A stretch of DNA of 64,000 nucleotides, taken from Agapanthus africanus (lineage: Eukaryota > Streptophyta > Magnoliopsida > Asparagales > Amaryllidaceae). A program made the translations under genes and the position numbers. Below are positions 25,176-35,178 of this stretch, one piece after another. Below the pieces are notes generated by a model. That model was not told the origin of the DNA and searched no databases. It saw nothing but the letters and a program-made list of their open reading frames with translations. The first letter of the stretch is position 1; every line of letters starts with the position of its first letter. The stretch lies in assembly GCA_030015575.1 (NCBI GenBank), contig JASDDO010000026.1:194643739-194707738 (forward strand), read 5' to 3'.

Positions 25176-25412
25176 CTTTGCATAGCGGTATATATGATAT
25201 ACCCTGCACCTTATTCGATGAGGAAAGGACCGATATCCCTTCACCGGGAGTGACTCCTTTAGCAATAACTGGCAGATGCTACACACTCGGTTTGTTTTTG
25301 ATTGCTTCTATAGTTTCTGCTTTGCACAGCGATATATATGATATATCCCGCACCTCATTCGACGAGGAAAGGGCCGACGATCCCTTCACCGGGAGTGACC
25401 CCATTAGCAAAA
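25176..25412 (+). repeat. Duplicated structured segment in Copia A leader
   Basis: A segment of about 95 bases starting GCTTTGCA is repeated 143 bases further on (25176-25270 and 25319-25412). Each copy begins with an inverted repeat around ATG: GGTATAT/ATATACC in the first and GATATAT/ATATATC in the second, so the pair changed together. The same duplication is in Copia B (from about 47397 and 47540). Confidence 0.8.
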
Positions 25413-25550
25413 CTAGAAAAGCCTCAAAATCACTCCATTTCAAAACTTCATTTGATTCTACAACGATATCAAGTTCATTACGCAATAGGTTTTCAGAAAA
25501 ACCTGTCGTAGCCCTCCGTCATTTCAGATAAGTCCTGTTTAGTATTCGTG

Positions 25551-25760
25551 CTGCGTTTGTTGACCTTGTCAAGGCGCAGTGTGCGGTAGCTAACCAGTAT
25601 TTATCTGCTTATGCATATGATGCAGATTGAGTTAGGGTAGTCGTACGGCCTTGTTGACCTTGTCAAGGGTCGTGCGGGTGGGTTTAATTCAATCAAGAAA
25701 TGACGGGTTGAACTTGACTTACGGTCTATGGTTTGTTGACCTTGTCAAGGTCATAGATCG
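25551..25760 (+). repeat. Three two-tier hairpins in Copia A leader
   Basis: Three sites share the apical hairpin TTGAC-CTT-GTCAA (around 25560, 25654 and 25737) but have different outer stems: CTGCG/CGCAG (25551-25579), CGTACGGCC/GGTCGTGCG (25642-25676) and CGGTCTATG/CATAGATCG (25722-25760). Copia B has all three with compensating changes. Confidence 0.8.
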
Positions 25761-26191
25761 TTTGGGGCAAAAGCATTATTGGGAATTTCAAGTGTTGAAA
25801 TTTGCAATGAGATTGCATACCTTCTATGAGATAGTTGGATCCCGATACCCACTGCGAGTAAGAGTTACTCCTGGGAGAGTTTTACACATTACAATTAGCC
25901 GATCAAGTAGGTGTCTAGAAAGGTGTCAACGGGGTTACGCCTCTGGGAAAACGGGTTTACAGTAATTAGGTTCGTGCGAAAGCATGGGGGACCTCCCTCA
26001 AAGTACCGACACTGGCCTGGCTGAAAGATTGGCGAACTTGTAGTGTGTAATTAATCCCGGCTAGTCCTTTCTTTTAGGGTTTGAAGGAAGATTTGATAAA
26101 AACAGTGGGAGCCATCCTGATTAGATAAGATAATAACCAATCTGATCTTGCATGAGCTTACGCTAAAGTGTTTTCTTCTCTCTCTCTCCAG

Positions 26192-26880
26192 GTAGCGACC
26201 ATTTCATGCCTTAATAAAGATAATAATATGGATGTATTGACCGAACCCGCATGTTATACTGTGCTGGGGAACGTTTGTTCCGTTCTTTCCTATAAGAGTT
26301 ATAGGACTGAACAGGATATAGGGGAATACCAGGATTCCTATGCCACCCGAATGAAGAAAGTACATGTTGATGCATTTTCTTCGGGTGTGTTCGTTACAGA
26401 GAACTGTTTCTCCATTTGCTCCACGTCCTGGGTATTAGATACCGGGTCAGGATCCCATATATGTAATCAGTTACATGGGCTTAGGAAAGGTAGAGAACTT
26501 GGAGAAGGTGATAAAGACATTAGAGTTGGAAATGGTGCAATTGTTGCAGCTAAGACTGTCGGGGAATATCACCTTGTATTACCAACTGGTAATACATTGG
26601 TTCTGAACGAATGTTATTACATGCCGAACCTGATATGCAACATTATATCGGTTTCTTTATTGAGTAAAGAGGGATATAATTTTGTATTACAGGATAATGT
26701 TATGAACATTTTCCGTAACCAAAAGTTGGTTGGATCAGGCACGTTGTGCAATGGCATTTATGTTCTAAACCAATCAACAGTTCTGACTATAACAAACACA
26801 CACAAGAGGAAGAGTTCAGAACTGAACGAATCCTTCTTATGGCATTGTTGACTGGGTCACATCAATGCGACACGACTGGC
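26192..26880 (+). pseudogene. Copia A protease and pre-integrase domain (fossil)
   Basis: Begins just after the splice-acceptor-like tract. WVLDTGSGSHICN at about 26430-26468 is the aspartic protease active site (D-T-G). Downstream NECYYMPNLICNIISVSLL and YVLNQS are the conserved pieces ahead of the Copia integrase. No gag precedes it, which is unusual. The region is close to whole. Confidence 0.85.
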
Positions 26881-27700
26881 TAAGTTGCATAAGGATGGAT
26901 ATTTGAAACCATTCGAATTTTCATCTTATGACACTTGCCAGTCATGTCTCAAAGGCAAGATGACCAAAACTCCGTTTACGGGACACGGAGAAAGAGTTAC
27001 CGAACTCTTGGGACTGATACATAGTGATGTATGCGGTCCCATGTCTACACATGCCAGGGATGGTTCTTCGTACTTCATTACATTCACTGACGATCTCTCT
27101 AGATTCGGATATGTGTTCCTAATGAAACACAAATCAGAAGCTTTTGAGAAATTTAGAGAATATAAACAAGAAGTCGAGAACCAAACCGGAAAAAATATTA
27201 AAATCCTTCGATCTGATCGAGGAGGTGAATACTTGAGCAATGAATTCCTGGACTTCCTAAAAGAGAATGGGATTCTCTCTCAGCTGACTCCTCCATATAC
27301 ACCACAGCACAACTGTGTATCTGAACGGAGGAACCGCACCCTATTGGATATGGTGTGCTCTATGATGAGCACAGCTGAGTTACCTATTTCCTTCTAGGGA
27401 TATGCACTGGAGACAGCAGCATACCTATTGAATCAAGTTCCATCTAAATCTGTACCTACCACACCATATGAGATATGGAGTGGGAAGAGCCCATATCTTA
27501 AACGAGTTAAGATATGGGGTTGTCCAGCCTATGTCAAAAGACAAAATCCGGACAAGCTCGAGGCACGGTCAGTTCTTTGCAAGTTTGTGGGATATCCAAA
27601 GAACTCATATGGGTATTTTTTCTACCACAGTGAGGAACAAAAAGTGTTTGTTGCTCAACATGCCACCTTTTTAGAAAAGGAATTCCTTGAAAAAGAAATT
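26846..27700 (+). pseudogene. Copia A integrase (fossil)
   Basis: Joins element cDNA to host DNA. The N-terminal zinc site runs from LGHINATRLAKLHK (from 26850) to CQSCLKGK (26937). Core landmarks are IHSDVCGPMSTHA near 27020, ILRSDRGGEYLSNEF near 27205 and SERRNRTLLDMV near 27320, matching the D-D-E triad in spacing. The C-terminal part has VKIWGCPAYVKRQ and FVGYPKNSYGYFFY at 27507-27626. Nearly whole. Confidence 0.9.
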
Positions 27701-29473
27701 AGTGGCAAAGTGGTAGAGCTGGAAGAAGTTCCAGATACACAAACCGTAACTGAAGATTTAGTGGAACCAGAAGATTCAGTAGCTCCCAATGAACCTCAGC
27801 CTCTCCGCCGATCTAGTAGGGTTCCTCGCCAGCCTGAGAGATACTACGATTTTCTCATGGATGGAGGGAGCGAGGGTTGCATCATGGAGGATGATGACCC
27901 AACTAGCTTCGAGCAGGCCATCATGAGTAGGGACTCAGTGAAATGGCTGGATGCTATGCGGTCCGAGATGGAATCCATGTACACCAACAAAGTATGGACT
28001 TTGGAAGTTGCTCCTGAAGGGGTAAAACCCATCGGGAGCAAGTGGATCTTCAAGAAAAAACTTGGTGTAGATGGGAAAGTGGAGACTTTCAAAGCTAGAC
28101 TTGTTGCAAAAGGTTTTCGTCAAAGACCAGGTGTGGACTATGACGAAACCTTTTCTCCAGTGGCTATGCTTAAATCCATCCGGATCATGCTTGCCATCGC
28201 TGCATATCATGATTACGAAATCTGGCAAATGGATGTTAAGACCGCCTTTCTAAATGGTGATTTAGAAGAGTGCGTGTACATGACTCAGCCAGAGGGCTTC
28301 GTAGACAGTGGGAGCAGCGGGAAGGTGTGCAAGCTGCTTAAATCCATTTATGGATTAAAGCAAGCATCGCGGAGTTGGAACATCTTCTTTGACGTCATTA
28401 TCAAAGAGTTTGATTTCGTCAAAAACCCAGATGAACCTTGTATTTACAAGAAGGTGGCAGAGAGTAAGGTTGTCTTCCTCGTATTGTACGTGGACGACAT
28501 ACTCTTGATAGGAAATGATATTCGTATGCTGCAATCGGTCAAGCTTTTCTTATCACAAAGATTCTCAATGAAAGATCTTGGTGATGCCTCCTGCATATTG
28601 GGAATTAGGATCTATAGAGATAGGTCCAAACGGATTTTGGGATTGTCCCAATCCAGGTACATTGACACCATACTAAAGAGGTTTAGTATGGAAGAATCCA
28701 AGCGTGGGAACTTGCCCACGATCTCTGGAGTCACTCTCTCCAAAGAGATGTCTCCCAAGACTGATTTGGAGAGAGCTCGCATGCAAGGGATACCCTATGC
28801 TTCGGCTGTAGGCTCTATCATGTATGCGATGCTATGTACCAGACCCGATGTAGCATACTCACTAAGTGTAGTGAGCAGGTATCAAGCTGATCCTGGAGAG
28901 AGTCACTGGACAGCTGTGAAGAGCATTCTCAAGTACTTACGAAGGACTAAAGAGATGCTCTTGGTGTATGGTAATGGAGAACTCCAAGTGGAGTCCTTTA
29001 CCGATTCGAGCTTCCAGAGTGATAAGGACGACTCTAAGTCGCAGTCGGGATTTGTCTTTACCCTTTACGGAGGGGCGGTTAGCTGGAAGAGTTCCAAGCA
29101 GGAAACCGTGGCAGACTCGACGATGGAGGCTGAATACATCGCTGCCAACGATGCTGCTAAAGAGGCTGTCTGGATCAAGAAGTTCATTACTGAACTTGGA
29201 GTGGTTCCATCCATTGAGCATCCAATACCTTTGTATTGCGATAACAATGGAGCGGTGGCTTTGGCCAAGGAACCCAGGTCCCATCAGCGATCCAGGCATA
29301 TTCTGAGGCGGTATCACCTGATCCGGGAGATAGTTGATCGCCGGGAGAACGAGGTCAGGAGGGTTGACACGAAGAACAACACGGCGGATCCACTCACGAA
29401 GGCCATTCCTCAGATACAGTTTGAGAGACTCTTCGGGATGCTCGGTATGCGATACTACAGCAGCTGGCCCTAG
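27701..29473 (+). pseudogene. Copia A reverse transcriptase and RNase H
   Basis: A long uninterrupted reading frame covers this part. A short acidic linker with RRSSRVPRQPERY (27806-27844) precedes the RT. RT landmarks: PIGSKWIFKKKLG (28028), ARLVAKGFRQRPGVDYDETF (28093), QMDVKTAFLNGDLEE (28227), YGLKQASRSWN (28349) and the catalytic YVDDILLIG (28487). RNase H: SFTDSSFQSDKDD (28993), SWKSSKQETVADSTMEAEYI (29082) and HILRRYHLIREIVDRRE (29297). It ends shortly before the polypurine tract, as expected. By family this is Tork/Angela-like; I could not test that against Ale or SIRE profiles. Confidence 0.93.
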
Positions 29474-29476
29474 TGC

Positions 29477-29487
29477 AAGTGGGAGAT
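29477..29487 (+). promoter_or_regulatory. Copia A polypurine tract
   Basis: AAGTGGGAGAT directly before the 3' LTR; identical in Copia B at 51215-51225. Confidence 0.85.
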
Positions 29488-31699
29488 TGTTAGTTGTATG
29501 TATGCCCTAGAGGCCAGTATTGTACAGATGATGTATATTATATTGGATGCTTGGACATATATAGAGATGACTTTCTTGCTCGATATGATAGTATGCTATC
29601 TGGTTGCTCTTTATCTTAACATGTACACTTGTCTCTTTAAACTGTCTTATAGTTACATGTTGATAAAGCCCTTAGGATGTGTACTTGACTACCTGGACTA
29701 TGATGCAGATCATACTAGTGGGGACATGGTAGTCCATAAGTACATCCTTCAAGGTCCCTAGTCGTGGGTGTATCGAGACAGGGCATCGATATACCAGTGT
29801 AGACTAGCGTATACGCTTCTCGACCCATGAGATGGGCGATGGATGATCCCATATCCATTGGTGTTTGACATCAGAGATGGTATACGGGTGCTCAGTGGAG
29901 ACTGGGTACACTGGACGGACTCGCCGAGAACTCCCAGATGGTATTATACCTCACGTCAGATGGCAGTTCTCAGGTGACACTTGTACAGGTTAGTCTGTAG
30001 ACCCGAGATCGTCATAGAGTCTTGTGTGATTCCCACTGTGCTTTGATCTCCACCTTACCACGTCCATGGGGCCGTGCAAAACGGTGGTCTTTGGGTACAG
30101 TCCTGAGTCACATGGAGGCAATGAGCGATAGGAGGGGTTTCGTCTCTCCCGGTATTGGGGGTTGATGTTGCGCAGTGCTCGATTGGCCGTAACAGGGAAG
30201 TCCCTGGCCAGGGCTGATCAGAGATTTGCTGGTAAGTGTTACCAGTAGTTTCTCGACCCGTTATGAGCCTCACATCGGCACGACTTATCGGTTATTGGGG
30301 TCTGACGTTTACCACCCGTAGACTTGATATGCGACATATCAGACGAACAGACCGGACTGTACGGTAAGTGTTACTGGTTGGATTCACAGGAGTATGAGCG
30401 GGCTAGCTCGTCGATCTTCTGATCGCTCAATACCCGGATGGCCGTTACGTTTAGCAGACCGCTTGCGGCTTGTAGGTGCTTGATATGATCATCATCTGCT
30501 ACCGGCGTATTGACGAGTCTTTAGAGTCCTACACAGAGGTTTCCTGGCTCAAGCGAAACGAAATAGGAGCGCATATGAGATATGTGCAGAACCAAGAATA
30601 ATGCGTGTATATGATACCGTATTTCATTCTCGCGATGGATGTATCGATTGGTTATATTCGATATAACCTAGATATCGAATCAAGGATTGATTCGATAAGC
30701 CGATACATAGGATACTAGTCGGTTATATGCGATATGACCGGATCGTTAAATCAAGTGTTGATTTAATGATTTAATGTATAATTATATATTTGATATATTA
30801 CTTTGCATTAGCTAGTATTAGTTCACTTTAAATGGATTTTCTCACTTGATGTGCAAGTTGTATATGTGATATACTTTTGTGCACATGTTTGTATCATGTT
30901 TGATGATACTTGCTCATTTGGTTAAGTGTATAGAATTAAACCATGGTTAAGTTGAGATTAGGGTTTTGCTTATTCATTTATTCATTTATTTGTTTATTCA
31001 TTTATTTGGATAAGATTAAGATGAGAATGGTGGCTTTATTTGTTTCTAGTTGAAGCTTCATGAAGCTTTGACTTCTTAACCATTCTTGTCTTCATGCTTA
31101 ACCCTAACCCATCCAAGTAACCATGGTCTATTCTCTACACTCTACTCTAGTTAGTATATGATAAGTATTCATTTTTCTTTTCTATTTGGATTAACACTTA
31201 TCATATTCTAGCTTCATCTTCAAAAGAAAAAGCTTGATACCATCAATGGCAACTTGAGCAAAAGTGTGAGAAATCCAATTCTAAAGTGAACCCACCTCCT
31301 ATTTCTTCATCCTCTACTTCTTGCCAAGTTGTTTTGGGTATTTTCTTCACAAGTTTCACAACTTGGTGAAGTTGGAGCTTGAACTTGTGATGCCTCGACG
31401 TAGATCATCTTTGGCACGAAGCCGACGACCTAGTCCGCCCTTTTCTCCGATGAAGCCGACGATTGAGTTCGGGATTCGAGACGGACAGCGAGAGGACGTC
31501 TACGTGGAGCTAAGGAAGTGGATATCCGGATCTACAAAGGTTGTAGCTTCTTATCTTTAGTTAAGTTGTTAACTAGATTCGTATATCGCCTAAACTTCTA
31601 GTCAACAATCCGTATTAGGGTTTCTCGGCACCCGTAAAATTTGAAATTGGCATGGTTGATGCCTTGTGAGACTTCATTAGCGTGCCTAGGAACCCTACA
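29488..31699 (+). repeat. Copia A 3' LTR
   Basis: 2212 bp, nearly identical to 21105-23328; one 12 bp difference in a TTC-rich stretch. Followed by the GCTCT duplication and then Athila leader. Confidence 0.95.
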
Positions 31700-31704
31700 G
31701 CTCT

Positions 31705-32656
31705 AACCAGGAAGAGGAGATTGAATTCAGCACAGGGAAGAAATTCGAAGTTCCCACTCGACTGTCAAGCCGCGGAACCGCGACACAGGTTCATGTTTGA
31801 CCATGGAACCGCGGTCAATATCTGACGTCAGCAACCAAAAATCCTCTGTGAGTATTCCAATCCTCCTCTCACCTCCTCTGAACTCCACTGAACTATTCTT
31901 TCTACGGCATTCATTGCACAAACTCTCTTCCCCTCTCCAATAAAACTGTTTTTCTGCAAGATTCTTTGCGCCGCTGCCAAATAAATTTTTGCAGGTGTTT
32001 TAGATTTTTGTTTGTTATTGTTTTGCATAAATAATACAGACTTTAAGGGGCTATAACACCAATTCAGATTGGGTGGGGATTTCATCACCCTTCCTAAGAC
32101 CCCAAAAATCACTAAAAACATGCGCATTACCCTTGAGCTTAATAAAAAATATCTAGACTCAGCCAACTAAGGACTGTCATGCTCAATAGGACAGAGGAAG
32201 GTTATGGGCATTCGGTCGTTTATCTAAACTTGACTTTATGGTGTCTAGGCTAGACAAGTGAGAAAGGTAATTTTAAAAGGCCCGTCTCACGGTGATTCGT
32301 GAGCGGAACCCTCCTTACCTCACTTGTGTTTACCTGGCTATAATTGGCAGTGAAGAGACTATTTGAGGGTTATCTCACAACTTGTCACTTTGGAACAGTT
32401 AGGAGCAGTCTAGTGGACTTTGAAGACCATAGCTCTAGGTATGATTGTGCATGTTTTGACTGTGATTGTTTGAAGTTGTGCCATAAATCCATATTTATTT
32501 TGCAAAGCTCTTTGAAAAAAAAACAACAAAACTTTTATAAAAACTTGCCCTTTGTCACCAGAATTCCATTTTCACCCACCTTTCATTTGCATTACTCCAT
32601 CGACGTTTTCTTACCCTCACTTTCTACCCTTTGACTATACTAAACTCGTTTAGTGT
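31705..32656 (+). other. Athila leader, second part
   Basis: Non-coding sequence between Copia A and gag. It includes two more GGAACCGCG words (about 31776 and 31804) like those in the LTR, and a nested hairpin at 32254-32327. Confidence 0.8.
32254..32327 (+). repeat. Three-tier hairpin in Athila leader
   Basis: Outer arms ACAAGTGA (32254-32261) and TCACTTGT (32320-32327), middle arms GGTAA (32266-32270) and TTACC (32315-32319), inner arms CTCAC (32286-32290) and GTGAG (32299-32303), the last extended by CCG/CGG across one unpaired base. All tiers are perfect complements and properly nested. Confidence 0.8.
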
Positions 32657-34210
32657 ATGTCCGGTTGGACTCAGGACACTAGTGCCCGCTTAGTCCGTGT
32701 TACGTTAGTCGCTACCGACTACGCGATCGACTCCGACGTCGAAACTCCCTCCACGTCTCTTTCACCCTTACCTTTGCCGGCCAACTCCGACGTTGACCGG
32801 GATTCTGTTCATACATCCTCACCTTCACCATCACCATCACCAAATTCTTCTTTCGAGATGTCAGGATTTCCTCCTAACATCCCTTTACCTACTCCGAGAT
32901 TAATTCCACCTCATTTGGGTGCGAATAACCCGCAACCACATCCTGTTGAAGCGCCACAGCGAACCGCGCTTCAGGATCGTTTCTATCCTATCAGCGCTGC
33001 ACTTCCAACCTGTCTTTCACTTCCGCCGGCCAATGGGGATAATTTCGAAATTAAGCCCCACTTCATCAACATGTTGCCCAAATTTCACGGGCTGGAATCC
33101 GAAGATGCCTACATCTTCATCAACAAGTTCCAGAACGTTTGTGCAATGATGAAGACAACCCAACTGTCCGATGATGCTATACGGCTATGAGTCATTCCTT
33201 TCACTCTGTGTGACCTTGCTGAGAAGTGGTTGTATAGCACCGCATCGCATTCGATAACCAGTTGGGACGAGTTTGTAAAAGCGTTTCTTAAAATATTCTA
33301 CCCAAATCACAAGACCGCGAGAATCTGAAACGAAATTAACCAATTTTCCCAGCTTCCTACCAAACTTTTTTGGAAGTGCTTTGAGTGATACAAAGACCTT
33401 CTTGTTCAATGCCCTCATCACGGTATTGAGATATGGCAACTTTGCTAAACCTTATATGAGGGCTTGAATCCAGCAACTAAGCAGTTGTTGGAAACCATTT
33501 GTCAAGGTCATTTCCTATCCAAATCTGACGAGGAAGCTTAGCAATTCTTCGATGATCTTGCGGAACAAACGCTTCAATGGGAAAGCACCAGACCAAAAAC
33601 TTCTTCTTCTTCTACTTCTTCCGGTTTCTCTAGGGCAGGAGTTCATCAACTCGACATCTCAATTGCAATGAAGGCCAAGATGGCAGCAATCACGCGAAAA
33701 CTAGAAGTAATTGGGAGCAAATTCTTATCTCCTTCTTCTGTACTTACTCTTCCCCCTCGTACCATCTGCGTTTGTTGTTCTGATCCATCCTATTTGACCG
33801 AAGAGTGTCCTTATAGCCCACCTTCTCAAGGACAGGATCATGTCAATGCTGCATTTCAGCAAAGACCAAGAGATGATCCATACTCTTCCACTTACAATCC
33901 CGGTTGGAGGAACCACCCCAATTTCTCTTGGAATCAGAACCAGCATCAATTCTAAGGCCACAACAACTTCCAGATGCCTCCTCCTCGTCAACAACAAGCT
34001 CAGCAACAAACTCAACATCAATATCAGCAACCCTTCCAACCCCAACCTTTTCAAAATCCGACGAACAACTTTGCACGCAACAATTCTTTTCCTTAAAAAA
34101 ACTTTGTTCCGTCAAACAACGATAAGGTTTCCTCCCTAAAACGGAGTCTCGAGGCGTTTGTAAAGAAATCTACTCAATTCACCGCCAACATACATTCTTC
34201 TATTCAGTCT
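32657..34210 (+). pseudogene. Athila gag (fossil)
   Basis: Capsid-type structural protein. The start is proline/serine-rich (SPSPSPSPNSSFEMSG near 32822). NFEIKPHFINMLPKFHGLES at about 33043-33102 followed by EDAYIFINKFQNVCAMM is the signature block of Athila Gag. A zinc-finger-like CVCCSDPSYLTEECPYSP follows near 33769, then a glutamine- and asparagine-rich tail. Broken in a few places. Confidence 0.85.
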
Positions 34211-35178
34211 CTGGTGCAACACACCGTTGCACACGGGCAAAGCATAAAGACCATCAAAGCCCATATTGCACAGCTGAATGCGGCGTTAAGCGAGCGAGAG
34301 AAAGGGAAGCTTCCATCTCAACCACTCCCAAATCCTAGTCACCCACATAATGTACATGTTGCTCTTGAACAACAGAACCATAATGTGAGTGCCTTGACTA
34401 CATTGAGATATGGAAGGATGCTGCACAACAACATTGGCACGCGGATAGATGATAACACCCTGGCCGCTTCTTCTTCTCCATCTTCTTCTTCTTCATCTTC
34501 TGAGCCTATTCTCCATCCTTCAAAAAGCTCTTCTTCTTCCGCTGCTCCGAATGGACCCACATCTCACTCCACTAAAACTCTAGCTCTGGGATCTGTTCCA
34601 ACTCCACAATCTCCTCCACAAGCATTGGACTCAACCAATTTCAAAAATATTCCATTTCCAAACCGATTGAGGTCCAATAAACAAAATCCACAAATGGAGA
34701 AGATTCTGGAGTTGTTTAAACAGGTTAACATCAACATTCCCTTCTTAGATGCAGTCCAACAAGTCCCTTCTTATGCAAAAATCTTGAAGGACTTGTGCAC
34801 TAAGAAGAGAAAATCTCAGGTACCCAAGAAGGGTTTCTTAGCTAATGCCGTGAGTGATGCTTTTACCCAAGCTTTACCTCAAAAACGGAAGGACTCTAGC
34901 TGTCCTACGATTTCAATAACCATTGGGGATAAGAACATCAACCGCGTTCTTTTGGATCTTGGTGCCAATGTTAACCTGCTTCCGTATTCTGTATATGAGC
35001 AACTAGGTGTAGGAGAGTTGAAACCTACACACTGTACTCTCCAAATGGCCGACCGATCTATCACCCTTCCTAGGAGTGAGCTAGAGGATGTGTTAATAAA
35101 GGTTGGGAACTTCATATTCCCCGTTGACTTCATTTTTTTAGACACACAACCTGTAGCTAACCCCCAGAATTAAATTCC
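34211..35178 (+). pseudogene. Athila protease region (fossil)
   Basis: After a serine-rich spacer with a coiled segment, ISITIGDKNINRVLLDLGAN and LPYSVYEQLGVGELKPTHCT (34911-35033) give the retropepsin fold; the active site lies at LLDLGAN. QMADRSITLPRSELEDVLIK and FIFPVDFIFLDT complete it. The best-preserved part of the Athila Gag-Pol. Confidence 0.85.

Larger units (their letters stand above)
23342..26191 (+). other. Copia A leader, non-coding, occupies the usual gag position
   Basis: About 2.85 kb between primer-binding site and pol. No gag motif or CCHC knuckle is visible in any frame, and the longest open stretch (about 23860-24129) is not kept in Copia B. It holds a long palindrome (23533-23571), a duplicated segment (25176-25412) and three related hairpins (25551-25760). 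It ends with TTTTCTTCTCTCTCTCTCCAG (21 bases, split here as TTTTCTTCTC then TCTCTCTCCAG), which looks like a plant 3' splice site and is also present in Copia B, right before the pol region. Confidence 0.7.
21105..31699 (+). mobile_element. Copia A: Ty1/copia element, Tork/Angela-like
   Basis: LTRs 21105-23328 and 29488-31699, perfect target duplication GCTCT (21100-21104 and 31700-31704), tRNA-Met primer-binding site at 23330, polypurine tract at 29477. Domain order protease, integrase, RT, RNase H is that of Copia. I count about 27 substitutions and one 12 bp length change between the 2.2 kb LTRs, about 1.2%, so it is young, probably under about a million years at commonly used plant rates. 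Pol is nearly whole with about two visible breaks. No gag is recognisable in the 2.8 kb leader. Confidence 0.95.

Noticed and set aside
25190-25410. Hammerhead ribozyme (retrozyme-like) suggested by GATGAGGAAAGG in the Copia leader
   Set aside because: The CTGATGAG core, the GAAAC box and the three helices do not line up in either copy.
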